Origin: Paenibacillus macquariensis
GTDB taxonomy: Bacteria > Bacillota > Bacilli > Paenibacillales > Paenibacillaceae
DNA length: 64,000 bases
NCBI RefSeq assembly: GCF_900156375.1
Contig: NZ_FTNK01000001.1
Span: 124,001 to 188,000, forward strand
Direction of reading: 5' to 3'
Shown here piece after piece: positions 15,923 to 25,756 of this stretch. The stretch's first letter is position 1; each line of letters opens with the position of its first letter. The position numbers were made by a program, and so were the translations under genes. The notes under the pieces were generated by a model that was not told the DNA's origin, made no database searches, and saw only the letters and a program-made list of their open reading frames with translations.

Positions 15923-18784
15923 TTAGGATTTATCGCCTTCATGTAACCACTCTGATATTCTTGAGACCATTTGATTGGTCGGCATATGTTCCATCTTTGG
16001 ACCAGGTAATGAGTAAAGGAAATGTTTACCATAGTATGATTCTATCACACGCGTATCGTAAACAATAACAATTCCTCTATCACTTGCCGTTCGCACCAGC
16101 CGACCAAATCCTTGTTTAAATCGAATCACTGCCTGCGGTACTGACAATTTCATGAATGGGTTTTTCTTCTGCTGCTTGAGTAGCTCACTCTTAGCTTCCA
16201 CCAGTGGATGGTTGGGCGGTTGGAATGGTAAGCGAACAATCGCTAAACAAGTCAATGCTTCCCCTGGGATATCTATCCCTTCCCAAAAACTGCTTGTTCC
16301 TAGTAGCACTGAAGCACTACTATCCTGAAAACGACGGATTAACTTACTGCGACTCCCCGTATCAACACCTTGACCTAGTATGGTGATATCACTTGAAGAT
16401 AAGGCGCTACGTAGCGGTTCATACACTTGACGAAGCATCCGATACGATGTAAATAACACTAACATTCTACCTTGCGTAACGATAGCCGTATCAGCCAATG
16501 ACTTCACAAGTGTCTCAACGAAGAGCGCATCACCAACACTCCCTTTCACACTTGGAAAGTCACGTGGGATAACAAGCAATGCCTGATCTCGGTAGCGGAA
16601 AGGAGATGGCAGTTGTACGGTCACTAATCGTCCATTATCCGATGCTTCTTGAAGCCCCAGATTCTCAATCATATACTGGAAAGATTTCTCGATAGACAAT
16701 GTAGCCGAAGTGAGAATAATGCTCTTCTTTTTATCGAAAAATACTTCTTTCAGTTGCTTGCTTACATCTACTGGAACAGCATACATCTGCAACGATTTAC
16801 TGCGGAAATGGCCATTTGCCTCCATCCAGTATACATTGCCTATATCGCTTAGCGCCATGAACATGTGAAGATCTTCACGTTCATTTGATAAATCTTTAAT
16901 TAGACCGCTTATATCCGTTATTAGGCTGTCTGCGCTGAAATCATCTAGATTATCTTTAATGTCGTTTAGCATTTTCTCAGCTTTACGAGTCACCTCACCT
17001 AAGGTTACGTAAATCTGATTCTCTATCGCAGCTAATACATCCCAATCCTTAGGTTTCTTATTGGGCTGTAAGCGTAGAACGAACTGTCCTGTATCTCCAG
17101 GAGCCGCATCACTTCGCTCAGGTAGAAGAGCAAATAACATATCGTTTAATCTATCCCAATGTTCCTTCACTTCAACCAATTCACCACATAATCTGTCGAT
17201 CACAACGGTCCAATCGGAAGCCTTCTCATCACTGGAAGAACGCAATTGTTGTATTAATGCTGGAAATTGACCATTCCGATTATCTTTGTAAAGACGTGTA
17301 AGTGTATGAACCACAGTGAAGTATCTCATATGAAGTCCCAAATGTTTACCCGCAACTTCTTCTAAATGATGTGCTTCATCAATCACTAAGTGTTCATAAG
17401 CAGGTAATAGCTGGTGTCCGGCTTTTACATCCGTAAATAACTTCGAGTGATTAGTGATCACTACATCCGCAATGCCGGCTTCATGCTTAGCACGATGATA
17501 ATAACATTTACGAAACCATGGGCATGCACGTCCAAGGCAGGAATCGGAGTCACTTGAAACCGTTTCCCAGAAATCCCCACCACGACCACCCAGATTTAGT
17601 TCTTCATCATCGCCCGTCTCTGTTTGTGCCAACCATACAATCATTTGAGCAGCTAGGATCACGTCTTCTTTGGGATTAACGAAGTCCCTCTTATTTATTT
17701 TATGTTCAAATTTTCTCAAACACAAATAATGCTGTCTCCCCTTGAAAATTGCAGCTTTAAATAGGAAAGGAACGACTTGAGTTAACAAGGGTATATCTCG
17801 TTCACGTAACTGCTCTTGAAGGTTAATCGTATGTGTACTTACCATAACTTTCGACTCACGTTTCACACTCTGATAAATGGCAGGAATTAAGTATCCTAAC
17901 GATTTCCCCGTACCCGTCCCTGCTTCAATAAGAAGATGTTTGTCGTTCTCAAGTGCATTCATGACCTCACCGAACATCATGCTCTGGGATTCGCGCGCCT
18001 CATACTGTGGCATAATTGCACGGAGCCGTTCTTCAATTTCTGCAAGAAATTGTGGGAAATCCATGGATTTAAGAGGATTATCATCTTCATCATTCCGTGG
18101 TGTGGAGATATCCGACCAATCTTCAACAGCCAGAGCCAATTGACGATAAAAGTTGTGACTCTCAAGGTCTTGCGCAGGCTCTTTTTCCTTCTCCCTGCAT
18201 AAATCGTCGAAATACCAAGCCAAGTCACTATCCTCATCAGCAAATAACTCAGTAAGCCTTTGGAGCGTAATGAGTGGTAAACCAATCAATTCGTCTAGGC
18301 ATTTCAATAATACGTGTGCTGTGGCCAAGGCATCGCTATCGGCTTGATGTGGTCGATCATGCACAATACCGAATTGTGTAGATACTAGACCTAATTGATA
18401 TGTGGTTAACGATGGAAAACATATTTTCAGGAAATCTATCGTGTCCAGTATCCGTCCGCTGTATGGTAAATAACCGCACCGATCAAGTGCATTCTGCAAA
18501 AAATTAAAATCAAAAGAAACATTATGACCGACTAATACAACATCATCCAGCATCGGAACTAACTCCATCATCATTTCTTCTAAGGAAGGAGCGTTCTCAA
18601 CGTCACTATTCGTGATCCCCGTTAAATTCGAAATAAAAGGTGGGATAGGTATCCCCGGATTAACATATGACCCGTACACTCGGGATATCGATTGATCTTC
18701 TTCAATAATGGCAAGTCCAACTTGAATAATTTCATCGGCGGACTGGTTGCCTGTCGTTTCAAAGTCCAGTACAGCAAATTTCAT
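15923..18784 (-). CDS. dinG: DinG-family ATP-dependent helicase with N-terminal 3'-5' exonuclease domain
   Basis: This 953-residue fusion begins with a DnaQ-like DEDDh exonuclease (VLDFETTG with D7/E9; GHNVSFDF at about 86; HQADSDA at about 146). An XPD-like superfamily 2 helicase follows, with Walker A AGTGTGKS at about 288-295, DEAH at 469-472 and HTINLQEQL. Cysteines 355, 416, 421 and 427 have the C-x4-C-x5-C spacing of the E. coli DinG iron-sulfur cluster. The protein probably unwinds damaged or RNA-containing duplexes. The panBCD-dinG-tseB neighbourhood matches B. subtilis. Confidence 0.93.
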   Translation of the reverse strand: MKFAVLDFETTGNQSADEIIQVGLAIIEEDQSISRVYGSYVNPGIPIPPFISNLTGITNSDVENAPSLEEMMMELVPMLDDVVLVGHNVSFDFNFLQNALDRCGYLPYSGRILDTIDFLKICFPSLTTYQLGLVSTQFGIVHDRPHQADSDALATAHVLLKCLDELIGLPLITLQRLTELFADEDSDLAWYFDDLCREKEKEPAQDLESHNFYRQLALAVEDWSDISTPRNDEDDNPLKSMDFPQFLAEIEERLRAIMPQYEARESQSMMFGEVMNALENDKHLLIEAGTGTGKSLGYLIPAIYQSVKRESKVMVSTHTINLQEQLRERDIPLLTQVVPFLFKAAIFKGRQHYLCLRKFEHKINKRDFVNPKEDVILAAQMIVWLAQTETGDDEELNLGGRGGDFWETVSSDSDSCLGRACPWFRKCYYHRAKHEAGIADVVITNHSKLFTDVKAGHQLLPAYEHLVIDEAHHLEEVAGKHLGLHMRYFTVVHTLTRLYKDNRNGQFPALIQQLRSSSDEKASDWTVVIDRLCGELVEVKEHWDRLNDMLFALLPERSDAAPGDTGQFVLRLQPNKKPKDWDVLAAIENQIYVTLGEVTRKAEKMLNDIKDNLDDFSADSLITDISGLIKDLSNEREDLHMFMALSDIGNVYWMEANGHFRSKSLQMYAVPVDVSKQLKEVFFDKKKSIILTSATLSIEKSFQYMIENLGLQEASDNGRLVTVQLPSPFRYRDQALLVIPRDFPSVKGSVGDALFVETLVKSLADTAIVTQGRMLVLFTSYRMLRQVYEPLRSALSSSDITILGQGVDTGSRSKLIRRFQDSSASVLLGTSSFWEGIDIPGEALTCLAIVRLPFQPPNHPLVEAKSELLKQQKKNPFMKLSVPQAVIRFKQGFGRLVRTASDRGIVIVYDTRVIESYYGKHFLYSLPGPKMEHMPTNQMVSRISEWLHEGDKS

Positions 18785-18888
18785 AATTAAGTATTCCCTT
18801 TCAATCCAGTCTCTTTAACAGCATAACAGAAGATCAGAATTTATTCATTAAGCAAGTAGAACCAGCTTTGTTGTCCTTTTATATTTCG

Positions 18889-18936
18889 AGAAAAAAAGGC
18901 GATACTCGTAGCTTTCGCAGGAACGGGCATCGCCTT
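18889..18936 (-). terminator. terminator downstream of the TPR gene
   Basis: AAGGCGAT (18896-18903) pairs with ATCGCCTT (18929-18936). On the minus strand a T-run follows (complement of 18889-18895). It separates the pan/TPR unit from dinG. Confidence 0.8.
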
Positions 18937-18952
18937 CATTTGAGTCATCATG

Positions 18953-19591
18953 CTAAATTAATGAAATAAGCTGACTGCCATACTGGAGTTGACCGCGGTT
19001 TTGGTTGCAGACTTGCAGATTAATAAGTGGATCAGGAAGTGTAGGATCATTTTGTAATGACAATGTGAAATATTCTTGAGCTTTTCCCGTGTCCGCAAGT
19101 TTAGCCTGTATACAGCCTAATGCATTATAGATCATGGCTTTTAGCTTCTTATGCTCTGCTAATGGAAGAATCCATTGGAAATGTTCTAAAGCTTCCGACG
19201 TCTCCTCCAAATGGAGGTGAGCCATCGCAATATACATTCGGGCAAGTAAGCTGTCTGGATAATCATAAACGATTTGGGAGAATTGCTGAATGGATTGACG
19301 ATACATCAGCAACTTAAAGTATCCCTGGCCTCTAACAAATGACTCCATTCCCATTTCAGGTGTATCACCTAAAGGAAACATAGGGGGTAGCACCGTATGT
19401 TCTCGGAAAGCACCCATCTTGTCTTCAAACGATAGCCATTCTTCAATAATTCCATCACTCATGGCCTTAAGCATGTTCCATCTCTGAATCAGCAGCTGCT
19501 TTTGGGTCTCTTGCGCATTTGGGTAATGCTTGACGATTTCCTCTAACATGTGGTTCATTTCAGCGAATACATGTTGAAACATGGCCTGCAT
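18953..19591 (-). CDS. tetratricopeptide-repeat protein of unknown function
   Basis: This 212-residue, mostly helical protein has at least three TPR-like units in its second half (YRQSIQQFSQIVYDYPDSLL, TSEALEHFQWILPLAEHKK, TGKAQEYFTLSLQNDPTLP). The N-terminal third (MNHMLEEIVKHYPNAQET) is not recognisable. There is no signal peptide or membrane helix, so it should be cytoplasmic and mediate protein contacts. It follows panD by 120 nt and precedes a terminator. Confidence 0.7.
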   Translation of the reverse strand: MQAMFQHVFAEMNHMLEEIVKHYPNAQETQKQLLIQRWNMLKAMSDGIIEEWLSFEDKMGAFREHTVLPPMFPLGDTPEMGMESFVRGQGYFKLLMYRQSIQQFSQIVYDYPDSLLARMYIAMAHLHLEETSEALEHFQWILPLAEHKKLKAMIYNALGCIQAKLADTGKAQEYFTLSLQNDPTLPDPLINLQVCNQNRGQLQYGSQLISLI

Positions 19592-19711
19592 CCCACCCTT
19601 AACAATAATGAAATCAGTGCGGTGTACCTGACTTCATTTTTTGTTGAAGTGATGCTTTTCATTCGCCATCCCATACATTACATATTATGATGATTTCCTA
19701 TTTCCAATCGA

Positions 19712-20095
19712 TTAGCGAATTGTCGCATGCACTTCTTTATCCATCAATTCAACAAGCTGATTCTTCTCATCTACAAATACGACTGTAGGTTTGTGGGAAC
19801 TAAGCTCTTCCTGGGATATGACGGCGTAAGAAATGATAATGACAACATCTCCAGGTTGAACGAGTCTGGCTGCTGCTCCATTTAGACAAATAACACCACT
19901 GCCGCGAGGTCCAGGAATCACGTAAGTTTCTAGACGAGCCCCATTATTATTATTTACAATTTGAACCTTTTCGTTCTCAAGTAAATCGGCAGCCTCCATA
20001 AGACTCTCATCGATGGTAATACTGCCCACATAATTTAAATTCGCCTCCGTAACTGTTGCACGGTGAATTTTAGATTTCATGATATGTCTAAACAA
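19712..20095 (-). CDS. panD: aspartate 1-decarboxylase
   Basis: This 127-residue proenzyme makes beta-alanine from L-aspartate for pantothenate synthesis. It contains the self-cleavage site Gly24-Ser25 in YVGSITIDE, from which the pyruvoyl cofactor forms, plus [15 protein letters not shown] and [11 protein letters not shown]. Length and start match the family. It overlaps panC by 8 nt and is the last pan gene of the panBCD operon. Confidence 0.97.
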   Translation of the reverse strand: MFRHIMKSKIHRATVTEANLNYVGSITIDESLMEAADLLENEKVQIVNNNNGARLETYVIPGPRGSGVICLNGAAARLVQPGDVVIIISYAVISQEELSSHKPTVVFVDEKNQLVELMDKEVHATIR

Positions 20096-20984
20096 GTGAT
20101 ACCGCCTCCTTTGGCGTAATTAACAAGTTATCTATAAGTCGTGTTTTGCCAAATTTAACAGCCACAGCTATTATTAATTTCCCAGTGATATGGTTAAGTA
20201 GGACATCATCGTTTATACGACTTAATGCTGGAAAAGTCAACACTTCAACATAATCAATGACAGCCAACGGAGAGAGATTAATCAAGCTTATCAGTTTCTC
20301 ACGAATCTCAGAAGCCCTTAGAGACCCCTCTTGCTCCAAAGTACCCTTTACTTCAGATAGAGAACGAGACAGCACCAATGCCTGTTTACGTTCTTCTGAA
20401 CTAAGATACACATTCCTAGAACTGAGTGCCAATCCATCTTCTTCTCGTACAATAGGACATGGCACAATCTCAACATTCATATTCAAATCGTGCACCATCT
20501 GTTGTAGCACCGCTACTTGCTGCGCATCTTTCAAACCAAAATAAGCTTGATCAGGTTGTACGATGTTAATCAATTTACTTACAACCGTAGTCACACCATC
20601 GAAGTGTCCCGGTCGAGACGCCCCACATAACAATTGAGTGACTTCACTAACCCTAATTTTGGTCAACGTTTGTGTGGGATACATTTCTTCCACTTGGGGA
20701 ATAAATACAATATCCACTCCTTGACGCTCAGCCAAAGCTAGATCTTGCTCTTCATTCCGAGGATAGGTCTCATAATCTTCCCCTGGGCCGAATTGAATTG
20801 GATTCACAAATATACTAAGAACTACCAAGTCGCTTAGCTCATGGGCACGATTCATTAAGCTCGCATGACCTTCGTGAAGGTAGCCCATTGTAGGAACTAA
20901 TCCTACTCTACAATCGCCGTTACTTGTTACTCTATATTGCTTCAGTTCTGCTCGGAGCTCAACAATATTACGAATGACCTTCAT
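20088..20984 (-). CDS. panC: pantothenate synthetase
   Basis: This 298-residue ATP-dependent ligase joins pantoate and beta-alanine. Signatures are [19 protein letters not shown] (HIGH-like nucleotide-binding motif near residues 30-48), [48 protein letters not shown] and a KMSKS-like [11 protein letters not shown]. It overlaps panB by 4 nt and panD by 8 nt, so the three genes are translationally coupled. Confidence 0.97.
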   Translation of the reverse strand: MKVIRNIVELRAELKQYRVTSNGDCRVGLVPTMGYLHEGHASLMNRAHELSDLVVLSIFVNPIQFGPGEDYETYPRNEEQDLALAERQGVDIVFIPQVEEMYPTQTLTKIRVSEVTQLLCGASRPGHFDGVTTVVSKLINIVQPDQAYFGLKDAQQVAVLQQMVHDLNMNVEIVPCPIVREEDGLALSSRNVYLSSEERKQALVLSRSLSEVKGTLEQEGSLRASEIREKLISLINLSPLAVIDYVEVLTFPALSRINDDVLLNHITGKLIIAVAVKFGKTRLIDNLLITPKEAVSLV

Positions 20985-21853
20985 GATTTCTCCACCTTTG
21001 TTATGCCATTTCCATATAGTGAATCCAGTACATGATCCTCAGCTACAAACACATGATTCTCAGCCGGAAAGATACGTTCTTTCACTTCTTTAACATAATT
21101 CTCTAATCCTTCTCGGATTAATGTGCCGATATCACCATACGTTTTGACAAAACGTTTATTTATATATGGCGATGCATATTGAAAAATATCATGGAATACT
21201 AGCACTTGTCCGTCACAATAACGTCCAGCTCCAATACCTATCGTTGGAATAGACAGTTCCTTCGATATGGCTTCAGCCACTTGCTCCGTTACTAATTCCA
21301 ATACGATTCCAAATGCGCCTGCTGCTTCTAACGCTTTTGCTTCTTCCATCAACCTTTGCGCATCTGCCGCATCTTTACCCTGAATTCGATAGCCGCCAAT
21401 TTGGTTCACAGATTGTGGTGTTAGACCAATATGTCCAAGTACAGGAACACCCGATTTAACAATAGCTTCTACCGTAGCGCATATTTCCTTACCGCCCTCC
21501 ATCTTAACAGCTTGAGCATGTCCTTCCTGCATAAGCCTTCTCACACCTCGTAAGGTCTCATCTATATTGCCGTGATACGTCATAAATGGCATGTCAGCCA
21601 CGATAAAAGTATGCTCTGCCCCTCTTGCAACAGCACGGGTATGATAGATCATATCCTCCAACGTAACTGGAATCGTAGAGTTATATCCAAGTACTACGTT
21701 ACCAAGGGAATCACCCACCAGTATGATATCTACACCAGCTTCATCAGATAGTTTTGCTGTAGGGTAATCGTATGCAGTCACCATACTTAACGGCGTTCCT
21801 TCCACCTTCAATTGTTTCATTTTCACAATGTTTAGTGCTGACTTCTTTGTCAT
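20981..21853 (-). CDS. panB: 3-methyl-2-oxobutanoate hydroxymethyltransferase
   Basis: This TIM-barrel enzyme adds a hydroxymethyl group from methylene-THF to alpha-ketoisovalerate to form ketopantoate. Visible blocks are SMVTAYDYPTAKL, ILVGDSLGNVVLGY, FIVADMPFMTYHG, VKMEGG and GHIGLTPQSVNQIGGY, then IGIGAGRYCDGQVLVFHD. The frame opens at 21886, but GAAAGGGG is properly spaced for the ATG at 21853, which gives the usual family start. It heads panBCD and is preceded by a pan-motif RNA and a terminator hairpin. Confidence 0.96.
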   Translation of the reverse strand: MTKKSALNIVKMKQLKVEGTPLSMVTAYDYPTAKLSDEAGVDIILVGDSLGNVVLGYNSTIPVTLEDMIYHTRAVARGAEHTFIVADMPFMTYHGNIDETLRGVRRLMQEGHAQAVKMEGGKEICATVEAIVKSGVPVLGHIGLTPQSVNQIGGYRIQGKDAADAQRLMEEAKALEAAGAFGIVLELVTEQVAEAISKELSIPTIGIGAGRYCDGQVLVFHDIFQYASPYINKRFVKTYGDIGTLIREGLENYVKEVKERIFPAENHVFVAEDHVLDSLYGNGITKVEKS

Positions 21854-21952
21854 GATAGTTGTGCCCCTTTCTCTTTTGAAAAACAATTCGGAATCAAGGA
21901 TAGATTCTCCCTGTTGTTGTGTGTTAGATCTAGATTTTCATATTTAACACAA

Positions 21953-21987
21953 CAAAAAAACCTTTTAGCAATTTCACTAAAAAGGTC
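21953..21987 (-). terminator. terminator hairpin in the panB leader
   Basis: ACCTTTT-AG (21960-21968) pairs with CTAAAAAGGT (21977-21986) with one bulge; a T-run follows on the minus strand (complement of 21953-21959). It lies about 100 nt before the panB start and downstream of the pan motif, so it may be the expression platform of that leader. Confidence 0.75.
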
Positions 21988-22014
21988 CGATAGTCAAAAA
22001 AGAGTCACTTTCGA

Positions 22015-22060
22015 TCGTCCCTTCTGTCTCGGTCCTTTCGGCTCAGAGCAGAATCCAACG
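22015..22060 (-). ncRNA. pan motif-like cis-regulatory RNA upstream of panBCD
   Basis: In the RNA (minus strand) the segment 22052 to 22023 folds as UCUG-CUC-(uga)-GCC-GAAA-GG-A-C-(c)-GAG-A-CAGA. That is a hairpin capped by a GAAA tetraloop, with two single bulged adenosines on the 3' side. Two conserved bulged A residues in a hairpin ahead of panB are the defining description of the published pan motif. Flanking CGU/ACG extends the stem. It lies between birA and panB, about 170 nt before panB. The ligand of pan RNAs is not established to my knowledge. Confidence 0.65.
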
Positions 22061-22187
22061 TCACTCACTACAATAATTAATTAGTAAGTGTAGTCTTTTT
22101 AAATTCTTTAACTTTTGATCAAGTGCAGTTCGAGTCATGCTCGATCCCGCCTCACAAACAGTATACCAAATACGTTGGCATATTTCA

Positions 22188-23159
22188 TTATTTAAGTTTG
22201 ACATCTCCAGAGATCACAGGAACGATGTTCCCCATCCCTGTATCTACAAGCAATGCACCACTCGGATCTAATCCGACAGCTAGGCCCTCTCTGAGCCCTT
22301 GAGTTGTGTTAAATACAACCTCGTGATTAATCGTTACTGAGAGTGCTTCCCATAACGATGCAATAGGGAGGAAACCCTCCTGAGCATATAGCTGGTACAA
22401 CGTTTCGAACTCCTCTAGAACAGCTGCGATTAATAGCGTACGATCCACTATACCTCCACTTTCTGCCTTTAAAGAAGTGGCAATGTCTCGCAAATCTTCA
22501 GGGTATTCTGCCGAATCTACATTTACGCTAATCCCTATTCCAGCAATACAATAACGAACAACCTTATCCTCAACGGTTGATTCAAGCAAAATACCACATA
22601 CTTTGCGTTGATTCATCAGAATATCATTTGGCCATTTGATTCCAACATCTAGACCCGTCGTCTTTCTTATCGCTCTACATACAGCCACTCCGCTCAGAAG
22701 CGTGAGTTGTGATGTATATTCAAGCGATTGCTGCGGACGAAGAACTAGACTCATCCAGATACCTTTACCGTATGGTGAGAACCACTTCCGACCTAATCTT
22801 CCTTTACCACCTGTCTGTTCTTCAGCGATGATAACAGTTCCTTCAGGCGCTCCTAATTCTGCTCTCTGTCTCGCTTCCTCTTGCGTAGAGACTGTAGTCT
22901 TGATGATCTCAAGATCTGAACCCATCACAACAGTATTTAGTGCATTGGTCAGTGTTAACTTGTCCAAAGTATCCGGCTTCATGAGAATACGATACCCTTT
23001 GTTAGGCACTGCCTCAAATTCATATCCTAACGTTCTTAGCTTATTGATCTGCTTCCACACGGCTGTACGGCTGATCGATAGTCTCCGACTCATTTCTTCA
23101 CCCGATACAAACCCAGTGGGATTCTCAAGCAGAATATTCAATAATGTTTCCTCAGCCAT
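22188..23159 (-). CDS. birA: bifunctional biotin-[acetyl-CoA-carboxylase] ligase / biotin operon repressor
   Basis: This 323-residue protein has an N-terminal winged helix (VSGEEMSRRLSISRTAVWKQ, about residues 18-37) for binding the bio operator. A ligase core follows, with TGGKGRLGRKWFSPYGKGIW (biotinyl-5'-AMP loop), GIKWPNDIL and GIGISVNV, and a C-terminal SH3-like cap. It makes biotinyl-AMP, biotinylates carboxyl carriers and represses biotin genes. The start overlaps the cca stop by 8 nt, as in the B. subtilis cca-birA order. Confidence 0.96.
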   Translation of the reverse strand: MAEETLLNILLENPTGFVSGEEMSRRLSISRTAVWKQINKLRTLGYEFEAVPNKGYRILMKPDTLDKLTLTNALNTVVMGSDLEIIKTTVSTQEEARQRAELGAPEGTVIIAEEQTGGKGRLGRKWFSPYGKGIWMSLVLRPQQSLEYTSQLTLLSGVAVCRAIRKTTGLDVGIKWPNDILMNQRKVCGILLESTVEDKVVRYCIAGIGISVNVDSAEYPEDLRDIATSLKAESGGIVDRTLLIAAVLEEFETLYQLYAQEGFLPIASLWEALSVTINHEVVFNTTQGLREGLAVGLDPSGALLVDTGMGNIVPVISGDVKLK

Positions 23160-24450
23160 GACTTATGTTCACCCGCTTTATTTCCTCAATTAAACAATTT
23201 TTATCATTTGCGACGATACCCGCTGCTACAGATAACAACAATTGCTGTAACAACTCTCCTAGCCAAGAGCCCGCTGGAATAGGATTAACCTTCATGACTT
23301 CTTTACCAGTTATACTTAATTCCTTGAGATGATGTATATGCATCTGTTGCTCCCAAGTAGCCAAGAGGTCTAACCATGCCAACGGGAATACCTGCCTATG
23401 TTCTGGCAGAGTTCTTTGTAACTTAAGCCAATTCAGTGCAGTTGATCTCCCACGATCAAGAACCAATCTGATCCAAGATAACCGCCGTTCTTCATTCGAA
23501 ATCTCACTGTCCTGAATTCGGATAACTTGCTTCACCTGTTCGTCTAATCGCAGAATATTGCAAATCTCATCCTTGTCCTGATTGCTAAATGTCCATTTCC
23601 GCAAGAGTTGCCCCGCTTCGCTGGACGTATAGCCACCCGCATAGAGAAGCAAGGCCCACTTGAGACTGGCGGGTTCAAGCATCACTTGATTTAGTCCCAT
23701 GATAATATCTGAATCGAACTGCGTACTAAGTACGGGCACTTTAGCGAAATCCAAAAGCTGGCTACGACGGAGTAGATCAAGACCTCTGAGCGGATTATTT
23801 CCACTCATTACCTTTTCCAACTCAACCCGAATTCTCTCCAACGCGATGTATTGTAAGTTAGCACGCTGAGACAATAATCCTTTCCAGGTATCCTTAGCGA
23901 TCGAGTACCCAAATACGGATGCGAACCGTACACAGCGAACCATGCGCAGCGCATCCTCATTAAATCGTTCAAGAGGATTCCCTACACATCGAATAATACC
24001 CTTTCCCGTGTCTTGTCGACCGCCAAAGGGATCTATATATGTACCATCCACGGCTCTAGCAATCGCATTCATCGTGAAATCTCGCCGCTTTAAATCCTCA
24101 GAGATTTCTTTAACAAATGTAACCTCATCGGGTCGCCTATGATTCTCATAAGTACTCTCTACACGGTATGTAGTAACTTCAAAGGCGTACCCTTGTAACA
24201 TTACTGTTATCGTCCCATGCTGAATTCCCGTTGGAATCGTATGCTTGAACAAGCCTACAATTTCCTCAGGAAGAGCTGATGTCGTCATATCCATATCATG
24301 GACAGGGCGACCGATCAATTCATCTCGAACACAGCCACCGACCCAATAGCCTTCGAATCCTTGTCCCAGTAACGTTCTAAGGAGGTTTTCACTTTGCTCT
24401 GCCATGCCAACTTCTGCATTATTCCACTTCACCACTTGCAACGCCCCCAC
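23152..24450 (-). CDS. cca: CCA-adding tRNA nucleotidyltransferase
   Basis: This class II nucleotidyltransferase completes the 3'-CCA of tRNAs. Motif A is GYWVGGCVRDELIGRPVHDMDM (the DxD acidic pair is in its second half), followed by RRDFTMNAIA, DPFGGRQD and a basic RMVRCVRFASVFGY helix. The C-terminal region is helical. The frame opens with a GTG at 24450 that lacks a convincing ribosome site; an ATG at 24405 (MAEQSENLL) is closer to the usual family start and may be the true one. It lies between bshA (17-nt gap) and birA (8-nt overlap). Confidence 0.94.
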   Translation of the reverse strand: MGALQVVKWNNAEVGMAEQSENLLRTLLGQGFEGYWVGGCVRDELIGRPVHDMDMTTSALPEEIVGLFKHTIPTGIQHGTITVMLQGYAFEVTTYRVESTYENHRRPDEVTFVKEISEDLKRRDFTMNAIARAVDGTYIDPFGGRQDTGKGIIRCVGNPLERFNEDALRMVRCVRFASVFGYSIAKDTWKGLLSQRANLQYIALERIRVELEKVMSGNNPLRGLDLLRRSQLLDFAKVPVLSTQFDSDIIMGLNQVMLEPASLKWALLLYAGGYTSSEAGQLLRKWTFSNQDKDEICNILRLDEQVKQVIRIQDSEISNEERRLSWIRLVLDRGRSTALNWLKLQRTLPEHRQVFPLAWLDLLATWEQQMHIHHLKELSITGKEVMKVNPIPAGSWLGELLQQLLLSVAAGIVANDKNCLIEEIKRVNISHG

Positions 24451-24467
24451 ACTTTAGAACATACAGC

Positions 24468-25646
24468 CTACCTGCATAACTCATCTAAATGATCGGAACT
24501 CGGAACTTCTCTCCCAAGAACACGGTAATAGATCTCTTCATACTGTTTCATAATCAATTCATCACAGAAACTCTCACGTGCACGCTTTAGAGATGCCTCT
24601 ATAAATTTCTCAGATAAAGCTGGGTCACTTAGTAGACGAATCGCATAGTCAGCCATCTGGTCTACATCTCCGATAGGAGCTAAGAACCCTGTTTCACCAT
24701 GAATAACAAGTTCAGGAATCCCTCCCGCTTCAGAGCCTACCGTCGGTACCCCACAAGCCATCGCTTCTAATGCAACTAGACCGAAACTTTCCTTCTCAGA
24801 GGGAAGTAATAGCACGTCTGCTAGCGAAATGACATGTGCAATCTCATCTTGTTTACCGAGAAAATGAACCTTATCCCCGAGTCCTAATTCATTAATTTTA
24901 CATTGAATTTTTGGTAATTCAGGGCCTTCTCCTACGAACAATAATTTGGATGGAATCACTTTATTCACTTTCGCAAAAATATCCACAACATCCGACACCC
25001 GTTTGACTGGGCGGAAATTAGAAATATGCATCAGTATTTTCTCATCTGGTTTCGCAAAATCTTCACGTAGCGTAGAAGTATCTCGAGGGTAATACACTCG
25101 TTTATCCACGAAATTATATGTCAAATCAATATCTCGGCTAATATCCAAGACATCTCTAGTTTCCTTAATTAGGTCATTTGATACCGCTGTGACCGCATCA
25201 CTCTCATTGATAGCTAACCGAATAAGATCCTTAAGCGATTCATCCTGTGCTAAGACAGTAATATCCGTCCCATGAAGAGTTGTAACCACTTTGAGCTTCT
25301 CTCCTACCATCTGTTTGGCAAGAAATGCACATACCGCATGAGGAACAGCATAATGCACATGGAGAATATCAAGATTCTGCATTTTAGCTACCTGTGCCAT
25401 CTTAGTGGCTAATGATAAATCATAAGGTGGGTAACGAAATACATAATAGTCGCTAACTTCCACTTCGTGATAAAAAATATTTTTTTGAAACTTCGTACCT
25501 AACCGAAATGGAATGCTTTGCGTAATGAAGTGTACTTGATGACCCTTTTCAGCCAAAATCTTACCAAGTTCTGTCGCCACAACACCTGAACCACCAAGAG
25601 ATGGGTAACATGTAATTCCTATTTTTAATGATTGACCTTGGTCCAT
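24468..25646 (-). CDS. bshA: N-acetyl-alpha-D-glucosaminyl L-malate synthase (bacillithiol step 1)
   Basis: This 392-residue GT4 glycosyltransferase has GITCYPSLGGSGVVATELG at the N-terminus (UDP-GlcNAc diphosphate-binding glycines), HVHYAVPHA, ISNFRPVKRV and the GT4 E-x7-E region EKESFGLVALEAMACG. It condenses UDP-GlcNAc with L-malate, the first step of bacillithiol synthesis. It lies in the mgsA-bshB1-bshA-cca cluster conserved in Bacillales; the final enzyme BshC is not in the window. Confidence 0.96.
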   Translation of the reverse strand: MDQGQSLKIGITCYPSLGGSGVVATELGKILAEKGHQVHFITQSIPFRLGTKFQKNIFYHEVEVSDYYVFRYPPYDLSLATKMAQVAKMQNLDILHVHYAVPHAVCAFLAKQMVGEKLKVVTTLHGTDITVLAQDESLKDLIRLAINESDAVTAVSNDLIKETRDVLDISRDIDLTYNFVDKRVYYPRDTSTLREDFAKPDEKILMHISNFRPVKRVSDVVDIFAKVNKVIPSKLLFVGEGPELPKIQCKINELGLGDKVHFLGKQDEIAHVISLADVLLLPSEKESFGLVALEAMACGVPTVGSEAGGIPELVIHGETGFLAPIGDVDQMADYAIRLLSDPALSEKFIEASLKRARESFCDELIMKQYEEIYYRVLGREVPSSDHLDELCR

Positions 25647-25756
25647 AACGACCGCCCCCCTTTCCTTTTCACACTCACTTACCTATATTATGCATGGTAG
25701 GAGACGAAATATATAACAATGAAATCCACGAATGGTCAAATTAATAATATCGATAG

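Noticed and set aside
22118..22150. TCGAGCATGACTCGA dyad and nearby GATC pairing just after birA, considered as a second pan motif
   Set aside because: It lacks the two bulged adenosines and conserved loop; more likely the end-of-gene hairpin of birA, but without a T-run, so not called as a terminator.
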